Assembly (NCBI RefSeq): GCF_027066465.1
Contig: NZ_JAMONU010000175.1
Coordinates: 1 to 25,911 of the forward strand
Source of the DNA: Thermococcus sp.
GTDB taxonomy: Archaea; Methanobacteriota_B; Thermococci; Thermococcales; Thermococcaceae
Reading direction: 5' to 3'
Length of the DNA: 25,911 nucleotides
Positions 1-5,411 of the stretch are shown here, in pieces (the first letter of the stretch is position 1; each line of letters begins with the position of its first letter). The translations under genes were made by a program, and so were the position numbers. Under the pieces are notes generated by a model, which searched no databases, was not told where the DNA came from, and saw nothing but the letters and a program-made list of their open reading frames with translations.

Positions 1-74
1 GCCTGCTCATGGAGAAGATTTTGGGGAGGGAGCTGAGAGACGTTCCCGGGGCGCTGGAGCCGGGAAGGCGGTGA
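1..74 (+). CDS. 3' end of an unidentified gene (partial)
   Basis: An open frame runs in from the left edge and stops with TGA at 72-74, encoding about 23 residues of a charged C-terminus that ends in PGRR. It ends 3 bases before the stop of the convergent cbiO gene, a tail-to-tail spacing typical of compact archaeal genomes. Too little is visible to name a family. The frame is short, so a chance open frame is possible. Confidence 0.45.
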   Translation, partial: LLMEKILGRELRDVPGALEPGRR

Positions 75-77
75 GGG

Positions 78-887
78 TTACCTCTGGAGGAGGCCCCTTA
101 GAATCTCCACCGCCTCCCCTACACTCAACGGGATTTCGTTGATGCCAAGCTCGTGGAAGAGCCTCACTATTTCGGGCACGTCAAGGTTCGCCCTCTCTAT
201 GAGTTCCGGCCTCGAGAACAGCTCCCTCGGCGTTCCCTCGAAGAGGATTTCTTTGTTCACCACGTAAACCCTGTCGGCGAGGCGAATCAGCCTCAGGTCG
301 TGGGTAACCACCACGACGGTCTTTCTCTCCCCCTTCCAGCTCCGAATCATGTCGAGCACGAAATTCCTGTTCCTCAAGTCTAAATCCCTCGTCGGCTCGT
401 CGAGGAGAAGAACTTCCGGCTCCATTGCCGTTACGCAGGCTATCGAGGCCTTCTTCTTCTCGCCACCGCTCAGGCTGTACGGGTGTCTATCGGCCAACTT
501 CTCTATGCCGAGCCTTCTGAGTTCCTCTCTGGCCCTTTTAAGACCCCTCTCCTTCCCCCACAGGTGAACGGGGCCGAAGGCTACATCTTCCAGAACCGTT
601 GCGCTGAAGAGCATAACATCGGGATTCTGGAACAGGAAGCCGACCTTCCGCCGGAACTCCTTGTCTGTCATGGTATCTTCAGTTATCAGCTTCCCCTCGA
701 ACAGTATCTCGCCCTCCGTTGGCATGACCAGCGCGTCCATCAGCTTGAGCAGTGTGGTCTTTCCGGCGCCGTTCGGCCCGACTATGGCCAGGGTTTCTCC
801 CCTCTCAACCTCCATGCTTATTCCCCTGAGCGCCCACTCCCCGGTTGGATAGCGGTAGGAAACGTTTCTGAGCTCGTAAACCTTCAT
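78..887 (-). CDS. cbiO: Energy-coupling ATPase of a nickel/cobalt ECF transporter (CbiO)
   Basis: A 269-residue ABC ATPase that powers metal import through CbiM and CbiQ on the cytoplasmic face of the membrane. Visible motifs in order are Walker A GPNGAGKTT (residues 37-45), the Q-loop glutamine in FLFQNPD (Q87), the signature LSGGE (139-143), Walker B with catalytic glutamate VLLLDEP (159-165) and the H-loop histidine in VTHD (H196). FQNPD and the C-terminal extension after residue 210 are typical of ECF/CbiO ATPases. The start ATG overlaps the cbiQ stop by 4 bases (ATGA), so the two are probably translationally coupled. The gene is last in the operon cbiM-PDGLE-cbiQ-cbiO. Sequence alone does not decide whether the metal is nickel or cobalt. 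Confidence 0.93.
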   Translation of the reverse strand: MKVYELRNVSYRYPTGEWALRGISMEVERGETLAIVGPNGAGKTTLLKLMDALVMPTEGEILFEGKLITEDTMTDKEFRRKVGFLFQNPDVMLFSATVLEDVAFGPVHLWGKERGLKRAREELRRLGIEKLADRHPYSLSGGEKKKASIACVTAMEPEVLLLDEPTRDLDLRNRNFVLDMIRSWKGERKTVVVVTHDLRLIRLADRVYVVNKEILFEGTPRELFSRPELIERANLDVPEIVRLFHELGINEIPLSVGEAVEILRGLLQR

Positions 888-1696
888 AGCAATCCCCTCG
901 TGAAGGCAAACGTTAGTACGACGAGGAGAACGGTGAAGGCCGAGAACGCGTAGTCAACCTTTCCAGCCTTGAACTCCCTCAGCGGTTCGATTTCGTTGGC
1001 GTAGCCCCTGGAGAGCATGGCGTAGTAGAGGTCCTCGCCGAGGGCGTTGGCCTTTATGAAGGTCGCCCCGATGTGCTTTCCTGCCTCCTTCCAGCTCTCG
1101 ACCATGCCGAGTTCTCCAGCTAACCTCGCCCTCCTCGCGTGCATCGCGTCGAGCAGGAGCTTGGCGAGAAGGAATATGTAGCGGTAGGTTAAGGTAGTTA
1201 TTGTTATGACCATTCCCGGAATCCTGAAAGAGGCCAGGGCCGAGACAATGTCGTTCCACCTGCTCGTCATCGTGAAGAGTATCGCGTAGGAAACCGCCGT
1301 CGCGACGCGTAGCGTAAAGAGAACAGCCCAGCGGATTCCCTCCCGGCTCGCGGTGAGGCCGAAGAGGTGAAAGGCCGGCTCGCCTGGAATCATGAATATC
1401 GAGGGGAGTGCTATAACCCCCGTGAAAATCGGAATGAAGACCCAGACCCTCTTCGTGAACTCTATTACCGGCAGTCTTGAGAGAACCGCGAGGGCCAGCG
1501 CGAGGAAGTAGAAAGCTAAAATCAGGTCAATTCTCTCAAGGGACACGACGGTTGCGACAATGACTACGAGAGAGACGACCTTAACCCTTGGGTCGATTCT
1601 TTGAAGCAGGCCGTCCCTTCTCGCGTACCTCTCGGAAAAGACGGCGTTGGTCGTGAACTCAAGGACTTCCCTCGCGGTCTCCTCAAGGAACCCCAT
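884..1696 (-). CDS. cbiQ: Transmembrane T-component of the nickel/cobalt ECF transporter (CbiQ)
   Basis: About 270 residues, the EcfT-type membrane protein joining the CbiO ATPase to the metal-binding CbiM. Visible are the N-terminal segment with DPRVKVVSL typical of CbiQ, several hydrophobic spans between residues 30 and 130, and a cytoplasmic region containing MHARRARLAG and ALGEDLYYAMLSRGY. These match the two Ala-Arg-Gly-type coupling helices that contact the ATPases. A final hydrophobic segment ends the protein (FSAFTVLLVVLTFAF). I chose ATG 1694-1696 because GGTGGTGGGA lies directly before it; the longest frame would begin with TTG at 1708, inside that ribosome-binding region. It follows the PDGLE gene by 22 bases and overlaps cbiO by 4 bases. 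Confidence 0.9.
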   Translation of the reverse strand: MGFLEETAREVLEFTTNAVFSERYARRDGLLQRIDPRVKVVSLVVIVATVVSLERIDLILAFYFLALALAVLSRLPVIEFTKRVWVFIPIFTGVIALPSIFMIPGEPAFHLFGLTASREGIRWAVLFTLRVATAVSYAILFTMTSRWNDIVSALASFRIPGMVITITTLTYRYIFLLAKLLLDAMHARRARLAGELGMVESWKEAGKHIGATFIKANALGEDLYYAMLSRGYANEIEPLREFKAGKVDYAFSAFTVLLVVLTFAFTRGLL

Positions 1697-1718
1697 TCCC
1701 ACCACCAAAAAAGTAAAT

Positions 1719-2051
1719 TCAAGAGGTGCCCTTGCCGACGACGAACTTGACGAGGAGGTAATAGAGGGTAACGACGAGTACCGTTCCGACCACCGCGGAG
1801 ATTATGTAGCCTATCGAGGCGTGGAGCTTGTCCTCCCAGCCGGGAACGTCGTAATCAGGTAAAACTGCGTGGTTCCACAGCGTTGAAAGCTTCTCCATTC
1901 CGGGCAGCTTGTGGCCGACCATGTGCTCAACCGTGCTCACGTCCCACTCGCCCCACGCCCCCTGAGAGTTCCAGACGAGTAGTATGCCTATGGGAGATAG
2001 TATCACCATGACCCCTATCACGATGAGCAGGGCTTTGACGACCCTGTCCAT
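1719..2051 (-). CDS. PDGLE-domain (CbiN/NikN-like) small membrane subunit of the metal transporter
   Basis: A 110-residue protein with two transmembrane segments (about residues 5-27 and 78-101) and an extracytoplasmic loop between them. The loop holds LPGMEKLSTLW and LPDYDVPGW. This matches the layout of PDGLE/CbiN-like proteins, in which a PDGLE motif is followed by a conserved PLPDY.VPG segment. The PDGLE motif itself is degenerate here: LPGMEKL replaces SPDGLEK. In CbiMNQO-type systems this small subunit assists CbiM in metal loading. The gene starts 4 bases after the cbiM stop, with a GGGGGTGAG ribosome-binding site, and lies between cbiM and cbiQ. The role rests on family knowledge and gene order. 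Confidence 0.8.
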   Translation of the reverse strand: MDRVVKALLIVIGVMVILSPIGILLVWNSQGAWGEWDVSTVEHMVGHKLPGMEKLSTLWNHAVLPDYDVPGWEDKLHASIGYIISAVVGTVLVVTLYYLLVKFVVGKGTS

Positions 2052-2055
2052 TCGC

Positions 2056-2715
2056 TCACCCCCTGGCGATTGTTCTCATGGCGAACAGGTCGGGCCTGCT
2101 CTTCTTGACGTACCAGACGACTGCCGCGGTAACGACGGCCGCGGCCGGACCTGCCGTCACTAGGTGCGCTATCGCCATGGCCGGAACGGAGACGCGGAGC
2201 GGGTAGGGACAGTAGCCGGGCTGTATGTAGGGCTGTATCCCGAGTTCGATGCCGGCCACAGTTGCCGCGGTTACTATGCCGATGTACGCACCGATTCCGG
2301 CTGAGATTACCTCGTTGAGCTTGAACCTCTCGCTGAGGAACTTGTAGGTGTAGTAGCCGACGAAGGGCAGGACGACGCCCATGTTGAAGACGTTGGCGGC
2401 GTAGGTTGTTATTCCGCCGTCGCCGAAGAAGAGGGCCTGAATTAGGAGCACTATGCTGAGCGACACCGTTGCGGCCCAGGGGCTGATGAGTATCGCTATT
2501 ATCGTTCCGCCAACGATGTGGGCAGTTGTTCCTCCAGGCACCGGCATGTTGTACATCATCACCAGGAAGGCAAAGGCCGTCAGAACGCCCAGCAGGGGCA
2601 CCTGGCTTGGCTTTAGGTTCTTGAGCCACCGGAAGGCCTTGTACCAAATCGGTATCATTATCAGGTAGAAAAACGCACAGGTGTACGGCCCGAGGTAGCC
2701 GTCCGGTATGTGCAC
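2056..2715 (-). CDS. cbiM: Substrate-binding membrane component of the nickel/cobalt transporter (CbiM)
   Basis: A 219-residue integral membrane protein that binds the metal ion in ECF-type Ni/Co uptake. With a GTG start at 2713-2715 it begins MHIPDGYL, the hallmark N-terminus of CbiM/NikM, in which Met1 and His2 help coordinate the metal. The longest frame would start at an upstream GTG (2722-2724) and add Ile-Lys-Val, but that GTG lies inside the Shine-Dalgarno sequence AGGTGAT and would bury His2. A later conserved block, GGTTAHIVGG, supplies another likely metal-binding histidine, followed by a helix-rich body. First gene of the operon; its upstream region carries a SurR-type motif and an inverted repeat. 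Confidence 0.93.
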   Translation of the reverse strand: MHIPDGYLGPYTCAFFYLIMIPIWYKAFRWLKNLKPSQVPLLGVLTAFAFLVMMYNMPVPGGTTAHIVGGTIIAILISPWAATVSLSIVLLIQALFFGDGGITTYAANVFNMGVVLPFVGYYTYKFLSERFKLNEVISAGIGAYIGIVTAATVAGIELGIQPYIQPGYCPYPLRVSVPAMAIAHLVTAGPAAAVVTAAVVWYVKKSRPDLFAMRTIARG

Positions 2716-2719
2716 TTTT

Positions 2720-2726
2720 ATCACCT
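2720..2726 (-). promoter_or_regulatory. Ribosome-binding site that fixes the cbiM start
   Basis: On the minus strand AGGTGAT matches the archaeal anti-Shine-Dalgarno over 7 bases and lies 4 bases before GTG 2715. The competing GTG at 2724 is part of this element and so cannot be the start. Confidence 0.8.
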
Positions 2727-2739
2727 TCCTTATCTTATG

Positions 2740-2769
2740 GGTGTTATCAAGCTCTAAAACAATAATACC
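2740..2769 (-). promoter_or_regulatory. Inverted-repeat candidate operator at the cbiM promoter
   Basis: Minus-strand half-sites GGTATTATT (2769-2761) and GATAACACC (2748-2740) form an inverted repeat matching at 7 of 9 positions, with a 12-base spacer. Half-site centres are 21 bp apart, about two helical turns. The repeat lies between the predicted TATA box and the predicted transcription start, a usual repressor position. A nickel-responsive ribbon-helix-helix regulator such as NikR would fit the operon's function, but this is inference. A third similar half-site, AATAACACT, lies at 2800-2792. Confidence 0.4.
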
Positions 2770-2784
2770 AAATAAAAACTTTTC
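2769..2784 (-). promoter_or_regulatory. Predicted BRE/TATA promoter of the cbi operon
   Basis: The minus strand reads AGAAAAGTTTTTATTTGG around this position: an A-rich BRE followed by a TATA-like GTTTTTATT. It predicts transcription starting near 2748 and a leader of about 33 bases containing the cbiM ribosome-binding site. An alternative TATA, CTTTATAAACC at about 2817-2807, would give a longer leader. Confidence 0.5.
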
Positions 2785-2794
2785 TGAACTTAGT

Positions 2795-2811
2795 GTTATT
2801 AACCGGTGGTT
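2795..2811 (+). promoter_or_regulatory. Extended SurR binding motif upstream of cbiM
   Basis: The plus strand reads GTT ATT AAC CGGTG GTT, an exact match to the extended SurR consensus GTTn3AACn5GTT known from P. furiosus. It ends about 11 bp upstream of the predicted BRE/TATA of the cbi operon. SurR sites upstream of BRE/TATA are associated with activation of hydrogenase operons, so SurR may activate metal uptake in the absence of sulfur. The motif match is seen directly; binding and effect are inferred. Confidence 0.6.
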
Positions 2812-2881
2812 TATAAAGAAAAGGTGGCACCCATCTCGAAAGGAAAACCTTTTGAGAAGTTGAAAATGGGGGGAAAGAAGC

Positions 2882-3682
2882 TCAGAGGTAGCCCCTGTCC
2901 TCTTCTTCAGGAGCCGGAGGCATCGTCTGTTCGAGCATCGCCCTCTGCATCTCTTGAACCTTCCTGAGTATTTCCTCCGTCTCCTTGGCGCGCTCCTCGA
3001 GTGCGGTCATGTCAAGCTCTATTCCCAGTATCTTCGTGACGGCAGTTAGAACGGCTTTTGCCGCTTTGGCGTCAACGATGTAGCCGAGGCTCTCCCCGAG
3101 AAGGCTTATCCCGAACATCGAGCGGAGCTTGCCCATTCCGAGGAGAAGGCCGGCCGCTCCCACTATGGCTCCGCCCTCGTCCTCCCTCCAGATTACCTCG
3201 ACGGGACAGTCCTTGAGCTTTTCCTTGTAGTAATCTATAAGCTCCTCGTGCGTTACCGCGGCTAGAACCTTCGGCTCGCCCTGCAGCTCGGGCACCTGGT
3301 AGCCGCCCATGGTGATTATCTCCCTGACGCCGAGTTCCTGAGCGAGGTCGAGCATCTTCCCAACTACTTCGTAGTGGCCTGGGCTGTCAGTCGGCGGAAC
3401 CTGCTGGTCGCCTGTGATTATTATCAGGTCCCTGCCGTCCTCCTCTGGGTTCACCCAGTAGTAGAACTCGTTCTTCATAAGCTCAACAATCGAGTTCTTC
3501 TTTATGAGAACCTGGTGCATGAAGTGGGGTGAATACAGCTCGGCAAACTTTACTGCCTTGAGCTCCTGAATCAGGTGCTCGGCTGCGAGCTTCCCCACAA
3601 GGCCTATCCCCGGGAGGCCCTCTATGAACACTGGGTCCCTGAGCTGGGGCCTCTCGAGGAGGTAAATTATGGTTTCCTTCAT
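2882..3682 (-). CDS. PAC2-family protein, proteasome assembly chaperone/activator PbaB-like
   Basis: About 266 residues of the archaeal PAC2 (COG2047) family, some members of which help assemble or activate the 20S proteasome. The N-terminal core EGLPGIGLVGKLAAEHLI, the ITGDQQVPP segment and GGYQVPE are family hallmarks. The last ~50 residues form a charged helix followed by a Pro/Glu-rich tail ending Gly-Tyr-Leu. A penultimate tyrosine is what HbYX-type proteasome-docking tails carry, although Gly is a poor hydrophobic residue. I chose ATG 3680-3682, which overlaps the nop10 stop by 4 bases and has GGGGTGAG before it; the longer frame starts at a GTG inside nop10. Last gene of the rpl44e operon. 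Confidence 0.8.
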   Translation of the reverse strand: MKETIIYLLERPQLRDPVFIEGLPGIGLVGKLAAEHLIQELKAVKFAELYSPHFMHQVLIKKNSIVELMKNEFYYWVNPEEDGRDLIIITGDQQVPPTDSPGHYEVVGKMLDLAQELGVREIITMGGYQVPELQGEPKVLAAVTHEELIDYYKEKLKDCPVEVIWREDEGGAIVGAAGLLLGMGKLRSMFGISLLGESLGYIVDAKAAKAVLTAVTKILGIELDMTALEERAKETEEILRKVQEMQRAMLEQTMPPAPEEEDRGYL

Positions 3683-3858
3683 TTTCTCACCCCTATCCCG
3701 AGGAGTTCCCTCTTCCACCTGCGCCTGTACTCACCGTAGGGGTCCTCCGGCGAAAACCTCGGAGGGTGTGCCACCTTGGTCTTTGCCCCGCAGACCGGGC
3801 AGGTCTCTTTCAGCGTATACCTTCCGCAGTTGGGGCACCTCCTTATGCGGAACCTCAT
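3679..3858 (-). CDS. nop10: H/ACA ribonucleoprotein subunit Nop10
   Basis: A 59-residue zinc-binding protein of the H/ACA RNP, which with Cbf5, Gar1 and L7Ae makes pseudouridine in RNA. It is easily missed because of its length. The protein starts MRFRIRRCPNCGRYTLKE and has CxxC pairs at C8/C11 and C20/C23, followed by the basic, aromatic C-terminal stretch with HPPRFSPEDPYGEYRRRWK that is highly characteristic of Nop10. AGGAGGT lies just before the ATG, and the gene begins 2 bases after the aIF2alpha stop. Its TGA overlaps the next start (ATGA). The order L44e-S27e-aIF2alpha-Nop10-PAC2 is a familiar archaeal cluster. Confidence 0.95.
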   Translation of the reverse strand: MRFRIRRCPNCGRYTLKETCPVCGAKTKVAHPPRFSPEDPYGEYRRRWKRELLGIGVRK

Positions 3859-3860
3859 TT

Positions 3861-4682
3861 TTACCTCCTCTTAATCTTTCTTATGCGCTTCTCCTTCCTG
3901 ATGAGGGTCGCCTCTCCCCCGGCCTCCTTAATGACCCGGAGTATCTCCTCAGCTATGCTTTCGAGCACCTCTTCGGCCTTGTAGTAGTCCGGTGCCGTTA
4001 TGTCTATCCTGTAACGGGGAGCACCCTGGTAGGTGAACTTGACCTCTATGTCCTTTTCTTTGTTGGCCCTGTCCCTGGCTCTAATCAGGGCCTCCTTGAT
4101 TATCTCGATTCCGTTGGGCTTTGGAACGGTTATCTCAAATTCCGCATCTATGGTAACGGTCGGAACCTCGACGTAGGCCTCGATAATCGGCTTGAGCGCA
4201 TCGAGCCACTCATCTGGAATGAGACCCTTCAGAACCTCGATGCCGTTCTGGGCTGCATCTTCGAAGGCGGCGTAAACTTCTCCGTACTCCTCCTCGAGCG
4301 GAACCCAGACCTCTCTCCAGGCGGTTTCAAAGTCCTTGCCTATCTTTTCAGCCGCCATCTTCAGGAGGTTCTCCGCCTTCTGGGCGCGTTTGTATTCCTG
4401 GAGCTTTGCCTTCCTCTGCTGCTGGTTAACGCGCTTGAGGCTCAAATCGATGTGTCCCTTTTCAGGGTCGACGCGTATGACCTTAACGACGACCTTCTGA
4501 CCCTCTTTGATGTAGTCCCTAATGTTCTTGACCCAGGTTGGGGCCACTTCACTTATGTGCATGAAGCCCTCCTTACCCGGATACTCGTCAAGGGTGAGGA
4601 ACGCTCCGTACGGGTGAATGTTCTTGACGGTAGCAACGACGAACTCACCCTCCTCGGGAAACTCTTTGGCTTTCCTCGGCAT
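3861..4682 (-). CDS. Translation initiation factor aIF2 subunit alpha
   Basis: A 273-residue alpha subunit of the archaeal initiation factor that carries Met-tRNAi to the small ribosomal subunit. Residues about 10-85 are an S1/OB RNA-binding domain (GEFVVATVKNIHPYGAFL, GFMHISEV, GHIDLSLKRV). A helical middle domain follows, and the C-terminal alpha-beta domain (from about residue 180) contacts the gamma subunit. The length fits the family. ATG 4680-4682 is chosen because GAGGTGG precedes it and MPRKAKEFPEEGE is the usual N-terminus; upstream codons in the frame cross the TATA element and are not coding. It has its own promoter at 4731-4744 in addition to read-through from rps27e. Confidence 0.95.
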   Translation of the reverse strand: MPRKAKEFPEEGEFVVATVKNIHPYGAFLTLDEYPGKEGFMHISEVAPTWVKNIRDYIKEGQKVVVKVIRVDPEKGHIDLSLKRVNQQQRKAKLQEYKRAQKAENLLKMAAEKIGKDFETAWREVWVPLEEEYGEVYAAFEDAAQNGIEVLKGLIPDEWLDALKPIIEAYVEVPTVTIDAEFEITVPKPNGIEIIKEALIRARDRANKEKDIEVKFTYQGAPRYRIDITAPDYYKAEEVLESIAEEILRVIKEAGGEATLIRKEKRIRKIKRR

Positions 4683-4730
4683 TCTAACCACCTCTAAATT
4701 TTTCTCTCCGGAAGGTTTACGAGAAGAGGT

Positions 4731-4744
4731 TTTTAAAAGTTTGG
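4731..4744 (-). promoter_or_regulatory. Predicted promoter of the aIF2alpha-nop10-PAC2 genes
   Basis: The minus strand reads AAACTTTTAAAAACC, an A-rich BRE followed by TATA-like TTTTAAAA, about 50 bases upstream of the aIF2alpha ATG. It lies in the only sizeable gap (83 bases) of the operon, so the distal genes may be transcribed independently of the ribosomal protein genes. Just upstream, TTTTTCTCCCTTTT after the rps27e stop could be a weak terminator. Confidence 0.55.
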
Positions 4745-4765
4745 CGGGATTAAAAGGGAGAAAAA

Positions 4766-4963
4766 TCACTCGAGAACTTCGAGTATTTTCGCCTTAACTA
4801 TGCCCTTGCCGCCTGTCGGTTCAACGAGCGTTGCACCGCAGACGAGGCAGCGAACCTTCGTTGCAGGGTGGCTGAAGACTATCTGCTCGTTGCCGCAGTC
4901 GATGCACTTAACGCGGAGGAACCTGGAGCGCGGCATTGGAATGAGGTTCTTCGGGAGCGCCAT
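4766..4963 (-). CDS. rps27e: Small ribosomal subunit protein S27e
   Basis: A 65-residue zinc-ribbon protein of the 30S subunit. It has CxxC pairs C20/C23 (KCIDCGNEQ) and C39/C42 (RCLVCGATL), followed by the family segment VEPTGGKGIVKAKILEVLE. ATG 4961-4963 is the start, giving MALPKNLIPMPRSRF; GGAGGTG lies 5 bases upstream, inside the end of rpl44e. The longer frame starts at the GTG of that same element. It follows rpl44e by 2 bases and is clearly co-transcribed with it. Confidence 0.96.
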   Translation of the reverse strand: MALPKNLIPMPRSRFLRVKCIDCGNEQIVFSHPATKVRCLVCGATLVEPTGGKGIVKAKILEVLE

Positions 4964-4965
4964 GC

Positions 4966-5250
4966 TCACACCTCCACGAGCTCGAACTTCTTAACGCGGA
5001 AGCCCTTCCCCCTGGTGTGGGCCTTACCGCAGACCGTGCACCTAAACCTGAGGTCGAGCTTCTTGACAGGCTTCTCCCTGCCGGCGGGGTTCGGCCTCGG
5101 GAATCCGTGGTAACCCTTCATTATCCTCCTGAAGCGCCTCTGGCCCTGGCTAAGTTCGCTCCTCGGCCTCTTCTTGACCTTTTCAACCTTGTGGATTGTG
5201 TGCCTCTTACAAAACGGGCAGTACGTTCTAATCTGCTTTGGATACTTCAT
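4966..5250 (-). CDS. rpl44e: Large ribosomal subunit protein L44e
   Basis: A 94-residue basic zinc protein of the 50S subunit, located near the tRNA exit site in related ribosomes. It has CxxC pairs C11/C14 (TYCPFCKRHT) and C71/C74 (RCTVCGKAH), and the family segment GYHGFPRPNPAGREKPVKKLDLRFRC is partly visible around residues 47-70. Two ATGs are adjacent; the second (5248-5250) is preferred because GGGGGTGAG then sits at proper spacing. It is the first gene of the minus-strand translation operon, behind a GC-rich leader of about 70 bases. Confidence 0.96.
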   Translation of the reverse strand: MKYPKQIRTYCPFCKRHTIHKVEKVKKRPRSELSQGQRRFRRIMKGYHGFPRPNPAGREKPVKKLDLRFRCTVCGKAHTRGKGFRVKKFELVEV

Positions 5251-5341
5251 CATCTCACCCCCACGCAGAGGCCCGGTGGGTTCCTTCGCGGATACCCCCG
5301 AGCGTGAGCCGATGACAGCTCTGGGTTTCCGGTCTGACGGG

Positions 5342-5358
5342 ATATTTAAAAAACTTTT
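5342..5358 (-). promoter_or_regulatory. Predicted promoter of the rpl44e operon
   Basis: The minus strand reads GAAAAAGTTTTTTAAATATC, a BRE-like A-run followed by a TATA element. Transcription would start near 5321, giving a leader of about 70 bases before the rpl44e ATG. It is divergent from, and only a few bases away from, the promoter of the ferritin-like gene. Confidence 0.65.
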
Positions 5359-5363
5359 TCCCT

Positions 5364-5379
5364 TCGAAATTTTTAAATA
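5364..5379 (+). promoter_or_regulatory. Predicted promoter of the ferritin-like gene
   Basis: The plus strand reads TCGAAATTTTTAAATA, a canonical CGAAA BRE with TATA-like TTTTTAAATA. The expected transcription start is near 5400, giving a leader of about 10 bases containing GGTGAT before ATG 5412. Confidence 0.65.
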
Positions 5380-5411
5380 CTAAATGTTACTAAAATGTCC
5401 CGGTGATGACC

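Noticed and set aside
3669..4697. Plus-strand open frame of 342 codons across nop10 and aIF2alpha
   Set aside because: It is the complement of two well-recognised minus-strand genes and shows no recognisable protein family.
5237..5258. GATGATGA at the rpl44e start as a box C
   Set aside because: It is explained by the ribosome-binding site and the tandem ATG ATG start codons; no box D lies at guide distance.
5306..5338. CGATGA followed by CTGA on the plus strand upstream of the rpl44e operon, as a second C/D box RNA
   Set aside because: The guide would be 18 bases, no matching upstream C and D' boxes exist at proper spacing, and the region is the predicted rpl44e leader on the other strand.
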